Below, piece after piece: positions 1-10,291 of a stretch of DNA of 64,000 nucleotides. The DNA is taken from assembly GCA_027924645.1 (NCBI GenBank), contig BSBN01000187.1, positions 14,588,001 through 14,652,000 of the forward strand, read 5' to 3'. A program made the position numbers and the translations under genes. This DNA is from Cunninghamia lanceolata. Its lineage: Eukaryota; Streptophyta; Pinopsida; Cupressales; Cupressaceae. The notes under the pieces are model-generated. The model was not told the DNA's origin and did no database searches. It saw only the letters and a program-made list of their open reading frames with translations. Every line of letters starts with the position of its first letter. The first letter of the stretch is position 1.

Positions 1-40
1 CAAATAGACACTATAGTACACATAACTGTCATGAAGCCAC

Positions 41-1158
41 TCAAGCTTGGAAATAATGTTTGAGGAATTGTCCATTAACTGGTAATGGGACATCATCACC
101 TGTTAAGTTTTTCAGCCTGTAAGTTATGTCTCCTAATATCTCAGAAATTTGGAAGGGACCTATCCATAATTTTCAAATTTACCATGGTCTCCTTTCCTAT
201 CATTGGCTTTGTCCCACATCAGGACCAAATCTGATATCCTAAAGGCTTTAATCCTGGCTCTTTTGTCAAACCAGCATGTGACAATAGCCTAATGTTTGGC
301 AAACTAATTAATTGCCTGACTTCTTTTCTCTTCTAGGTGCATCAGTTGAAGCAACCTAACTTCTTGCTTATTGTCTATGCCTAGATACTCTTGGGCAAAC
401 TGCAATGTAGGAATTTTCAAGTTTACAGGGAGGATGGGATCCACCCCATATACTAAATGATAAGGTGAGTTTCCTAATGCAACTTTGTTCCTGGTTCTGT
501 CTACCCATAAGGCATATTTCAGAAGGGTATTCCACTCCCTAGGGTTCTTTTCTATTAACTTCTTTATGATACTGAGCAAATTTTTATTGGTGGATTCCAC
601 TAATCTATTCCCTTGGGGATAATAGTTGGATGAGAACTTCAATATAATCCCATAATCAAAAGCCCAACTTGACAATTTAGTTGAAGCAAAAGCAGAGCCG
701 TTATCACTTACTAGAGCATAGGGAACCCCATACCTAGTGACAATATCACTTTCCAGAAATCTGATGACATCTTCAGCATTGCAAGTTTTGGTGTTGACTG
801 CTTTAGTCCACCTGGTACAGTAGTCAGTAATCATTAAGACATACATGTGGCTTGATGATGATGGAGGGTTAATTGGTCCTATGAAGTCCATGCCCCATTG
901 TGCAAATGGGTGCATCTCCATCACTAGCTGCAAAGGTTGAGCAACATATTTCTCTCTGTTAACAACAACTTGACACACATGACAGCATTTAATATGCTCA
1001 GCAATATCTTTGAAAATGGTGGGCCAATAGTATCTTTCCCTGAGGATAGCATGAGTAGTGGTCAAGGATGACCCATGGGCTGTTCCAAACTTGTCATACA
1101 ACTCTGATAACACTCTATCTGCTTCTAGCCTCTCTAGGCATCTTAGATTTATTCCTTC
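41..1158 (-). pseudogene. Element H integrase domain
   Basis: Integrase inserts retrotransposon cDNA into the host genome. An open stretch at 304-1113 carries the zinc-binding region (His residues, then CCHVC, near 980-1080), and the catalytic core shows all three acidic residues of the DDE triad: Asp in WGMDFIGP (about 880-905), Asp in VSDNGSAF (about 690-715) and Glu in LVESTNKNL (about 580-610). The C-terminal part continues to about 41 with the sequence typical before a gypsy polyprotein end (PLPVNGQFLKHYF, about 45-85), then a TGA. A frameshift near 155 and a TAG near 1158 break the frame. The catalytic core itself reads uninterrupted, unlike much of the rest of this element. Confidence 0.88.
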
Positions 1159-2760
1159 CTAATTTTTCTTAAAGAGGATTCCCCCTTTCATCATATACTT
1201 CTGTGACCTTATTTTCAGGGCTCTCCTTTGTGAGGCCTGCAGTCTTGGAGGACATCTTCCAGTGATCAAGATGTGCCTAATGTCTGAGTACCACCCTCCA
1301 TTGTCTTTTTCATTAATTACATATTGCTGACTCATGATATTGGGATCTATCTCTGATATCATATCGCTTAAAGCCTGTCCTCTCACTAGTTTCATGGGTA
1401 TAATATCCATGTCATATTCTTGTAGGAAAGTGATCCACTTAGCCCTTTTTTCACCTGGCTTGCTCTGCATTAATAACATTTTCACTGCTGCATCAAGCAC
1501 CACAGCAATAACTTTACTTCTCAGTATATAGTGCCTGAACTTCTTTACTGCTCTAACCAAGGCAAGTGCCTGCCTTTCAACATCCATGTATCTCAATTCA
1601 GCATCCTTGAAAGGGGAGCTCATGAAGGCTATGGGCTTCTCCTCTTTTTCTTCATTTCTTTGTGTTAGTACTGCTACAGAGGTATGCTCTGAAGCAAATG
1701 AATAAATGTAGAAGTCCCTGGTGTAGTCTGGACTGATCAGGACTATTCAAAAGTGGCTCTAGTCTCTGGTGTCCACTCAATTTTTGTATCCTTCTTGAGC
1801 ATGGCATTTAAAGGTTTAACAATTTCAGCAAAGCTAGTTATAAACTTCCTAAAAAAACTAATCTTACCAAAGTAGGATTTGAGCTATTTCTTGCTTCCAG
1901 GAAGCTGTATTTTCATAATGGACTCCACCCTATCAGGATCAATGATGATTCCATTTTTAGTTATCAGGTGGCCTAGTAACTTTCCTGTTGTCACCCCAAA
2001 TATGCACTTCTTGGGGTTCAGAGATATCCCATATTCTTCACATTTTTAAAGCACATTTCTGAGGTCTGCTACATGGTTTCCTCTATCTTTAAAGAATACT
2101 ATTAAGTCATCCATGTATATGACTATACATTTTCCTATTAAGCCTCTAAAGGCTATGTCCATTGCTCACTGGAATGTTGCTCCAGCATTTATCAGCCCAA
2201 ACGGCATGCGCCTGTAGGCGAATATCCCCCACTTTGTGGTAAAGGCATTTTTTAGTCTGTCTATCTTATCTACTATTACCTGGTTGTAGCCAGAGAAACC
2301 ATCCAGAAATGACATCATTTTAGCACCGTTTACAATTTGTAGGACCTCATCTAGTGAAGGTAAAGGATAATTATCCTTCTCAGACACTCTATTCAGGTTC
2401 CTGAAGTCCACACATAGTCTGATGTCTCCATTCTTCTTCCTCACTGGGACCATATTTGCTACCCAGGTAGAGTGCCTCATAGGAAATATAATTCTGGTGT
2501 TTAACAATTTCTTAACTTCCTCAAAAATAATAGGTTCCAGCAAAGCATTGACAGGCCTCTGCTTCTATCTGAAAGGCTTGGCATCTGGTTTCAAAGGTAT
2601 GGTGTGAGTAATGATCAATGCGTCATGTCTTTAGCTCATCATAGGTCCAAGCTATAACATGTATGTAATCTTTGAGAGCCTGGGTAATTCCTTCTAACTC
2701 TTCTTTTGTGCAAACTTTTCCTATCAGGACATTTTTCTTTTCATTATTGTGAGGACCGCC
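1159..2760 (-). pseudogene. Element H reverse transcriptase and RNase H domains
   Basis: Reverse transcriptase copies element RNA into cDNA. The 2166-2543 segment has the gypsy RT landmarks VPVRKKNGDIRLCVDFRNLN, SFLDGFSGYNQ and RRMPFGLINAGATFQ. After a TGA at about 2163 the same frame continues with the catalytic YMDD box at 2106-2117. The connection region with LNPKKCIFG and GKLLGHLI follows to about 1900. RNase H occupies about 1740-1159 (ERQALALVRAVKKFRHYIL). An N-terminal extension including DYIHVIAWTYDELK reaches about 2760. Stops seen are TAG (about 2565, 1890, 1745, 1158), TGA (2163) and TAA (about 2046); there is also a frameshift near 2632. The TGA follows ATFQ, where relatives usually have Arg, fitting CGA to TGA. 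Confidence 0.87.
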
Positions 2761-5243
2761 CTTTTTACTACTGTTGTTATGACTATTTACAGTACTGTTA
2801 TTGTTACTTTCCTATTTGTGGGATAGCAGTCCCCAAAATTTGTCAGACTATTTAACTTTATTATGTTTTCGGAAAAACTAATTGGGTGATGTTTGGATAA
2901 GTTACTTTTCAGAAAAATGAATTAGGTGATGATGGAAAAATTGTAATATGATTTTTAATTATGTTAAATTGTACTAGGGCATGAGAATGCATGTGTTATT
3001 TAAGTTGCTTCGGCTATGATGAATTTATGTGGTTACTGATCTTGTAATTGAGTGTGCAGGGACTACTAATCAAACCACAGATTTCGGAGATCATTCCACA
3101 CCTTGTTATTTGTTATTCCCTGTTAAGCCGATCTGGTTCCACGAGGAACCAAGATCTCTTTGTGTTTGATGTCATGATGTAATGTGGTCTTTCGTATGGT
3201 CGAGTGGGTTAAGTTACCCTCATGTAACATTATTTTTTTTATAAGTAAGTGTTGTAAAGAGATTGAATTTGAAATTTCTATTTTTTTTATTTAAATTATG
3301 AGGCCCTTTTTCTTGTGCTTTACCTTGACCTGGGGTGTCTTGTATGGGTTAAAATTGACCCTGGGTTCTACCCCATGGGTCCAGGGGCCCATTTGACATG
3401 GGTAACCCTTGAGTAACCTCCATCTAGTCAACTTAACCTTCCCCTGAAGTTAAGTGGCGAAAATTGGAGGTAGGAGGGGACATGATGGGTTGTACCAACA
3501 CTCAACCCATCCCCTCTACTTTTCCCTAGATAAGAGATGCCATCCATTAGTGAAAGTCACCTCTTCTTTAGTAAGATTCCCCCATGTACTATGGGGACAC
3601 CCATGTGAAGAAAGGAGAAAGAGGCATGGGTCACCTGTCTTGTTCCCATTTAACTCTTTTTTTTATTTCTCCCATGAGAAAGTGGAGTCACATGAGAGGA
3701 ATAAGGAGTACCCTTGGGAATGGAGAGTGACATAAGCCACCTGGACAGAATAGTGGTTTTTGGGAAGGGTGAGGAGGTGACAAGTGTCACTTCCCCATTT
3801 CTCAAAATTAGAAAGAAAGAGAATTTTGGGTTATTTATTTTCAAATTTTGGGATGAGAGGGAGTTAGTTGAATTTTGGGGAAAAACTTTCATTTTGGCCT
3901 TTCCAAAAATAGAGAAGTTAGTTTGGAAGATAGAGAAGGGAGAGGGAGTTGGTGGCTAAGGTTGGAAGTGAACTCTGTGGACTCTGCAACAACTTCATCC
4001 CAGGAGGGCTTTGCAAGGTTGGTCTGAATTTTACCTTTGTTTTGGTAGAACTGAAATGTGCATGAAATGTGTGTGAAATATGTGTTTAAATTTGTTTTCT
4101 GTGGGTTCTTGTCGGGTTGTTTGACAGAGCGTCTCCCACTTGGGAGAAATGCTCATCAAGTTTGGGGTAGGGGAGGAGAGATCCTCCTCGGGTGCATACT
4201 TGTTTCCATCTTTTGGGATGTTGAAAGCCTTGAGGGCATGTATCTGTGACTGTATTTTTGACTTGAGAGTCATATACAGATTTCTTACAAATTGTGATCA
4301 CACTTGGTTGAGACCAAGAGAAATTTATATTAGTTCATTTATCTGTCAGGGTGACACTCTGGAGTCGAGTGTGTCCACTCTCCTGCCCCTTATGAAACTC
4401 ACTGTAGTTGAGTTTCCGTATTGTGTAAAATACCCACGGGTGTATGTGTGCTTTGGGATTGTTGTTGTTTCTGTTGTGAAGTGGAGTGTTTGAGTACCCA
4501 GGTGTGAGTATGGTCTCCCTAGCTCGGGGGTGACCCTCTTGCGGGTCTACGGTAGGGAGGAGAGCTAGACGAGTGGTCTTTTCTTCTTGTTTGTCTTTGA
4601 TACTCAGGTTTTTCTCTTGGAGCTTCTGGTTGGCTATTTATGAAGAAACAGTTCATCTTCTTGTCATGAGAATTAGGCCTGGTTCATTTCATAGAGATGA
4701 AGAGAGAACACCTCTCTTGTTATTGTTGTAAATTAATGATATTCTGGGAGTGAAGAAAATCACCTCCCTGATCTTGTTATTATTGGACTTTTATTGGTTG
4801 TCATAAGTTTTCAGTGGTATACTGTTTGGGAGGAGAAAGTTCATATCTGGGAAGTTGGTATTCATGATTGAGAAGCTGTAATATGAATGTGCTTAAATTT
4901 TAAGTTGATGTTTGCAAACTTTGTTCAATAGCAATTTTTGTGTTTCAAGTATTACTGAAAGGAACAAGTTCGTTTTTGCAATTTAATCTGAGTTGTTTAC
5001 ATTTGAAAGTTTGGAATTGCTTCACTGAAATGCTAATTTTCTTTCTAGTTCAATGTTAAAATGGAAAAGACAGTTTTAAATACTGGAGTTATTCTCATGG
5101 ATTCTGATAATTTAGAGGAAATCTAGCATGTAAATATATAATCTGTTTGTAAATTTACGAAGTCTTAAATGTTTATGAAAATGGAAAATTATACTTATAA
5201 TAAGGGGATAGCTAGTTACCATTTCTATCAATTAAGTAAAATT

Positions 5244-5246
<3 letters not shown>

Positions 5247-5284
<38 letters not shown>

Positions 5285-5652
5285 GTTATGACAATTTCTT
5301 ATAACAGGATGATTTGGAGAAAATGCATAAAGTAGTGAAATTGAGAAATTTAGGAATTAGTTAAGCACATATAAGAATATTTTTATATATAAATAAATTT
5401 AAATATATGTATATATATAGATATATATATATATATATATATATATTTCATATTTTGAGTAATTATCATTTTCTAGAATAATAGAGAAATTGAAAGTAAA
5501 TTATCATTTTTATGAGATTGACTGATAAATATCAATATAAAAATAGATATATATATGTATATATATATATATATGAAATATATATATATATAGATATATA
5601 TTTCTCTAATTATATAATCATTGATAAATATAAATATATATATATATACATA

Positions 5653-5688
<36 letters not shown>

Positions 5689-5695
5689 TATATTT
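5247..5695. repeat. (TA)n microsatellite cluster, left of the GC island
   Basis: Alternating TA runs lie at 5247-5281, 5401-5448, 5545-5606 and 5630-5695, separated by short AT-rich sequence. Alternating AT of this length readily forms cruciforms and slips during replication. No coding sequence is present. Confidence 0.95.
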
Positions 5696-5795
5696 TATTG
5701 TTGAGAGAAATCAACGAATAGCACATAAGAATGGCGGTCCAAATTTAAGCCGCGGATAGAAAAAAAAAAAAAAACACAGTCGCTATTTACAATGG

Positions 5796-5819
5796 GCGGT
5801 GGGGAGAAAACCCCACCGC
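5796..5819. repeat. Perfect GC-rich hairpin (9-bp stem, 6-nt loop)
   Basis: The arms GCGGTGGGG and CCCCACCGC flank the loop AGAAAA without a mismatch. A T-run follows at 5822-5832. It is the first of two GC hairpins embedded in AT microsatellites. Confidence 0.9.
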
Positions 5820-5846
5820 AGGTTTTTTTTTTGTTACATTTGGAGG

Positions 5847-5918
5847 TGTGGAGTGGGGCGGAGCCCCACCCACACCCCACGTCGTGGGAATGTGGGTGGG
5901 GCTCCGCCCCACTCCACA
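5847..5918. repeat. 72-bp GC-rich palindrome with nested inner hairpin
   Basis: The left arm at 5847-5873 is the exact reverse complement of the right arm at 5892-5918 (27 bp, no mismatch). The 18-nt centre contains a second perfect stem, CCCACG at 5876-5881 against CGTGGG at 5883-5888. The arms also contain the smaller palindromes GGGGCGGAGCCCC and GGGGCTCCGCCCC. This is a very strong cruciform or RNA hairpin candidate in otherwise AT-rich DNA. Confidence 0.93.
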
Positions 5919-6050
5919 TCTCCCCCCCCAAATCCCTTATACCTCCCGCGGCCTGCACAGGCCCGCCGCTCTGCGGCCTCCCCGACCCTGCTTCTCTGTC
6001 ACAGCGGCCACCGCCGCCCATGGCCGCCGTCGGCTGTGTAATCTAATGCA
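5919..6050. other. GC/CpG-rich island inside AT microsatellite DNA
   Basis: The stretch is C-rich with many CpG sites, unusual for a methylated plant repeat region, where CpG is normally depleted. Short open frames cross it on both strands, but they are Pro/Arg/Ala-rich low-complexity translations of a GC-rich sequence, without a domain. I treat it as non-coding. Confidence 0.6.
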
Positions 6051-6099
6051 ATAAAATGTTAGGGCTTGGGCCCTAACATATGATTGGTTTATTTAAATA

Positions 6100-6345
6100 T
6101 AAATACAGTTTTTATATAACTCTATATATAGGCATATATATATTCTATATATGTCTATGTATATAGCTATATATATAATATAATAATGATTATATATCTA
6201 TCTATATATATATATATATATATATATATAGATATAGATATATAAATCGTGGTAAACCAATTTCGTCCTATGCATAGACATTAAAATAAATATATTATAT
6301 ATATATGTATATATATATATAGATATATATATATATATCATATCG
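6100..6345. repeat. (TA)n-rich microsatellite cluster, right of the GC island
   Basis: Imperfect TATA runs with interspersed GATA/TCTA units extend over roughly 6115-6345, the longest at about 6200-6232 and 6296-6338. They mirror the (TA)n cluster on the other side of the GC-rich island. No coding sequence. Confidence 0.9.
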
Positions 6346-7684
6346 ATAGGAGTAAATCTATGAACCATTTTGTTGGACCCTCGTTTAAAATCGTTATAAA
6401 CTATGTCTCATGGATATAGAGAAAAAAAAATATATAACAATTATATTCTCACAGTAGATGTTATTAAGTGTTGAACACAACAACCAAAGAAGATATATTA
6501 CCATGAACAGAGTTTTATAAAGTGGTGAACCACCTACATCTATTGACAACGTCATACGAGTCACAATCAGTGTATGAATCGTAATTAAGAGTAATAGTAA
6601 CAACAGTAATTCTAAACAAGAGAAAATAAAATTATAATGGAAAAGAGAGTTTAGGAATATTCAGTGATACTCTGGAAAGAGTTTCTCGGAAGTTTCAACT
6701 ATTAACGTACTAACAATCACCCGGAAAATGAAGAGGAAAATTACACAACTCCTTGCTCAAAAGAACACTGGAAATAAACTTAAGAAGCCACCACTGACAA
6801 TCCATGTGGCCATATTAATCTCAACTGTAGCAAACGATCTCATATGTAAACCTGTAAGAGGTTCCGAAGAAGAAAAAAAAAAACATTGGAAAACACAGAG
6901 GAGAAAATGCGCGACATTTCTCACACGGGATAAGAGAACTAAGTTGACGGACCCTTCTGCCAAATTTGCTTAGGAACAAGTTGACTAAGTATTTACGAAG
7001 AGGAGGAACCTAGATCGGGGAAGATTAGGAGACCGAGTCCAGCGAAATAGTAAACCAGCCTTTGTGACCTAGATCATCCTGAAATTAGGTTTAATATCAA
7101 CAATGACTACAGTGATAACCCTGATTGATGTAAATCATGAAGAAAGGACAGGATGCACATAAAGAAAGCATAGAAAATGAAAGAGAGAGAGAGACCGAAA
7201 TATAAACACACTAAATGAACTAAGAAATAGTTAAGGTAAGGGCGATAAAGATATAATCAAAATTAAGAACTTGTGAAAAGGGAAGAGAGGGCAACCAAAC
7301 CGCCTTGTTGAAAATGCTAAGTCATAGGAGAAGTATGTTTCAGGAAACAAGAGAGGAGACAGACAACCGTGCCTGGCTGAAAAATGACTAAATAGGGAGA
7401 TCACTAGCCAGTTTAGTCAGAACAAGGCGTCGTGGGGAGTGGATCCTCTATCAGCGAACCACGTGCGTAAATGAGTGCAGCGTAATTCCCACTAACGCCG
7501 TAAGGCATTATGCTACCGAACATTGCCGAGGGTTCGATTTAAGAACTTTGGTAATCTCACTCTTGCAATGACGTTAGCAGCATTGTATAGACCCTCTTGT
7601 GGATCTATATGCTTCTGGATGCACGCCATTGTACTTGTATTCCGCCGATGAGTATAGTGTTTCACCATGAGAGAACACCGTTGA

Positions 7685-7700
7685 GCATGCGTACGCATGC
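7685..7700. repeat. 16-bp perfect palindrome
   Basis: GCATGCGTACGCATGC is its own reverse complement. It lies a short distance from two further inverted repeats near the right end of the insertion in element H. Confidence 0.9.
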
Positions 7701-7743
7701 GAAAGGGGTTTTTAGGACAGTGTGAGAAAAGTTTTTCATATCT

Positions 7744-7780
7744 CGTGTCATAACCACATGACAGATGTGGCTATGACACG
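7744..7780. repeat. Inverted repeat (16-bp stem, one mismatch, 5-nt loop)
   Basis: The arm at 7744-7759 pairs with 7765-7780 around GACAG, with one A/G mismatch in an ATGACAC/GTGTCAT-type stem. A related but weaker inverted repeat (CCACAT, GGAAA, ATGTGG) follows at 7798-7814, so two hairpins of similar sequence stand in tandem at the insertion's right end. Confidence 0.8.
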
Positions 7781-7859
7781 TGCAATGTGTGTTGTGACCA
7801 CATGGAAAATGTGGGCATGACAATTATCTAGTCTAATGTTAACCTAAGAATATTGTCCT

Positions 7860-8746
7860 CCAGCTTTTGGAAGATCTTTTTGTTTCAACATGTTGTCTAG
7901 ATCAAATGCTCTCTCTAGCTCTATCATTCCCTTTGGAATTTTATTGCTGGGCAACTCTAATATTTCTTCCTCCTCCTAGACATGATCCTCTACATTGTTC
8001 TCATCTGTGATCTGAGCATCAAATACATCCCTGTTGGAGATGAAATCTAAGATATGCTGATCATCATCAAATACCTGGAGATTTGTTACATTGTCTGGCA
8101 CAGAAGGTACTGATACCAGCTCTACTAAAAATCTTTGTAGACTAGAAATAGACAGTGGCTCCAATGTACTGGCATCCTGGGCTAAAGCATCTGCCCTATG
8201 GTTCTGTTCTCTGGGTACGTGGGTGATATTGAATGCATCAAAAGATTCTATTAGGTCCCACACCCTGTGTCTATAATTAGATAGTTTTTTATAATTGCAG
8301 GAGTAAATTCCTCTCACCTACCTAACCACTAATTCTGAGTCTCCATAAACATGCAGAATTTTTACTTTCTTCTTAAGAGTAAACAGTATCCCATGAATCA
8401 GAGCTTCATACTCTGTGACATTGTTAGTGCAAGGGAACTGAAGTCTGTAGGCTGCCAAGTAGGATTTTCTTGATGGATCAACTAGATCTGTCCCTACTCC
8501 AGCACCTTGTTTGGAATTGGATCCATCAAATCTAAGGATCCACGGCTTGCCTTCAATGAAAGGCTTATTTGAACCTTCTCTCTTCTTTGCAGCGTGGGCA
8601 TCTGCTCCACTTGATATCCACTTTAACTTAGGTAGCTCGACTCTCTCAACTTTCACCTTTCCTTTCTTCTGTGAAGCTGATGTCTCTTCTTTTTTCTTAT
8701 CTTCTAGAGGATGATCCTCTAAACTAGGCAATGTATGTCTTTTCAA
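7860..8746 (-). pseudogene. Element H archaeal-type (RVT_3-like) RNase H domain and linker to RT
   Basis: This is a second RNase H, separate from the RT-attached domain at 1159-1740. The expected catalytic residues are visible: Asp in RFDGSNSKQGAG (about 8510-8550), Glu in TEYEALIHG (about 8395-8425), Asp in YGDSELVV (about 8320-8345), and the final Asp in NHRADALAQ (about 8175-8205). In plant elements such a domain is thought to add or restore RNA-strand cleavage. An in-frame TAG separates GDSELVVR from the next block at about 8317. Downstream the frame continues, with TAGs at about 7978 and 7848, through IPKGMIELERAFDLD, a linker sequence known between this domain and RT in plant gypsy polyproteins. 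It therefore lies upstream of RT in the polyprotein. Confidence 0.85.
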
Positions 8747-9539
8747 AATGTGTAAACACAGTGAACAGGCAATTTCTGAGTGAGGTGCCTCATGTAATCT
8801 GCACCAATTTTCAATTAAGACATCCCGTGGAGATCCCTACTACTGTGTCACTTTTTGAATCTCTTTTACTAAAAATTCCTAAAATTTAGTCAGATTGCTC
8901 GTTCTATCTTCATCAGACAATTCATAATCTGATTCTACATAACAATCACTCCCTGGAGTGATTTTCTCTTTTCTCTTGACATTATTCTGGTTGCATACCA
9001 GAATTTCTTCTGTTGAACTAAGATTTTCATCTTGGCATGCACCTTCCTCTGTTTTTGTAGAAAACAAGTAAGAATCAGTGTCATTATCACTGTCACTGTC
9101 TGATGAACTTACCTCTGATGATGGTGATGATGATGATGATGATGATGCATCACTGAACGCTTGTTCTAACTCCATCATGTCTATGCATGCTTCATAGGTT
9201 TTCTTAGAATGCGCTTCATTATGCAACCTACACCAGCCATCAATTAGAATATCATGCACTGACACTTTTAATAATTTACATCATTTACCTCTCTAGATAG
9301 GTGCATCTTGAAATTTCTAAAGTGATCTATCTCATTTTCATTCTCAAGATTACCATAAGATTTTATAACTATTTCATCAACCTGGGGATCATCATCATGA
9401 TGATGATGAACATCATACATCAGGATCTCTTCTATCCTGACAGTCTGTGGTCTGATGGAGTAAACTTTGGGCTCTACGTCTACATACATGATCTCGTTTG
9501 TTTTGTTGTAATCAATGATCATGTGCTTCATTCTAGGTT
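8747..9539 (-). pseudogene. Element H protease-to-RNase H spacer with two zinc-binding-like motifs
   Basis: The translated spacer contains two related blocks: DILIDGWCRLHNEAHSKK...C (about 9190-9265) and DVLIENWCRLHEAPHSEIAC (about 8775-8835). Both have the pattern W-C-x2-H-x3-H-x4/6-C, close to the CX2HX4HX4C knuckle of plant gypsy gag proteins. Between them lies an acidic Ser/Asp-rich low-complexity tract (about 9050-9165). Three in-frame TAGs (about 8877 and a pair near 8845) and a frameshift near 9267 break the frame. The function is unknown; duplication of one knuckle-like motif is my reading. Confidence 0.6.
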
Positions 9540-10286
9540 CAGCATCGATTCTTATCTGGTTTGGTATCCCCTTCTAGGGTATCCACATGTGACTGAAATC
9601 TATAGACATGTATCCATTAAGCATTTTGGACTAATCTCAGCTAAGAAACATCCCATAAGTATCAGGTATGTCAACTACCTGAATGTCTATGTAATACTAG
9701 ATCCTGGGATCAGATGCTAACTACATATGGATATGAGTTAACTCCCCTACCACATTCACCTTTGTTTTGTCCAGTTGTGTCACTTTCTTCAGGGATTTAG
9801 TAGGATGCAGGCCTAAAGCATTGTATATAGACAGGGGCATCACATTCATGGAAGCTCCTAAGTCTACTAAATAGTTGTGCAGGTTTTTGCTAAACATCCT
9901 TATGGTAAGGAGGAATAGAGGTGACTTGCTTTTGTCTCTATACAAGGTCATGTGGGAGGTCTCTGCAGCTTGAACAGTAGCTAGCACCTTGTGTTTGACA
10001 TTAGGATCTCTAGCAGCATGATCCTTGCTACTAGGCTGACCTGAGGCATAACTATCCTCTTTAGGAGCATGATCATCTAGTGATTTCATAAATACTCTTT
10101 TGATGGCAGGAGTTTTAAGTAATTCAGACAAGGATAGGCTGATTTTGATTTTCTTCATTTCATCAGCCAAATATGTGACTAACTTATCAGATTCCTGAGG
10201 TTGACTTACAGCTTTTGATGTTGTATTCAGTGATAAATACTGAGCATTAACCTTGGGAAATCCAGGGTTATTACTTGCCTTAGGAT
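9540..10286 (-). pseudogene. Element H aspartic protease domain
   Basis: Retropepsin-like proteases mature the polyprotein. The block NYLVDLGASMNVMPLSIYNALG (about 9800-9865) corresponds to the active-site loop, normally D-S/T-G-A; here the second residue is Leu. Further on, the translation (LS*D*SKMLNGYM, DFSHMWIP, about 9560-9640) matches the end of the protease region in plant gypsy polyproteins, where the two stops replace residues of the usual LSRDWS-type motif. Stops in this block are TAG at about 9722, 9700, 9630 and 9577, and TGA at about 9636. The upstream end is cut by element A; the same coding sequence resumes at 17754. Confidence 0.8.
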
Positions 10287-10291
10287 CTGGA
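10287..10291. repeat. Target-site duplication of element A, left copy (CTGGA)
   Basis: CTGGA directly precedes the TGTTG LTR end here and directly follows the CCAACA end at 17749-17753. A 5-bp duplication is normal for LTR-retrotransposon integrase and proves the insertion is intact at both ends. Confidence 0.95.

Larger units (their letters stand above)
2812..7822. mobile_element. Unidentified 5-kb insertion splitting element H between the archaeal-type RNase H and RT
   Basis: Element H coding sequence can be followed up to about 2811 on one side and from about 7823 on the other, so the DNA between is an insertion. I see no retroelement protein in it. The left part (2812-about 5200) is G/T-rich on the plus strand and resembles a long LTR or leader, with no convincing coding. 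The centre (5247-6345) is (TA)n tracts around a GC-rich island. The right part (6350-7822) is purine-rich on the plus strand with several palindromes near 7685-7815. A TG...CA reading (TGTGGG at 2811-2816 and CATGACA at 7816-7822) is possible, but I found neither long direct repeats nor a clean target duplication. Boundaries are approximate. Confidence 0.5.

Noticed and set aside
3454..4493. Several open frames of 60-117 codons in the unknown insertion
   Set aside because: They overlap on both strands with no shared motif, and codon content is not protein-like.
5695..6054. Overlapping open frames on both strands across the GC island
   Set aside because: They translate palindromic GC-rich DNA in several frames at once, giving Pro/Arg/Gly-rich low-complexity sequence; none shows a domain.
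6728..6973. 81-codon plus-strand frame
   Set aside because: Lys/Thr-rich translation of purine-rich DNA with an opposing frame of similar length; no support as a gene.
7520..7560. GGTTCGATT-like box suggesting a tRNA T arm
   Set aside because: The flanks do not form a T stem, and no anticodon or acceptor stem could be fitted.
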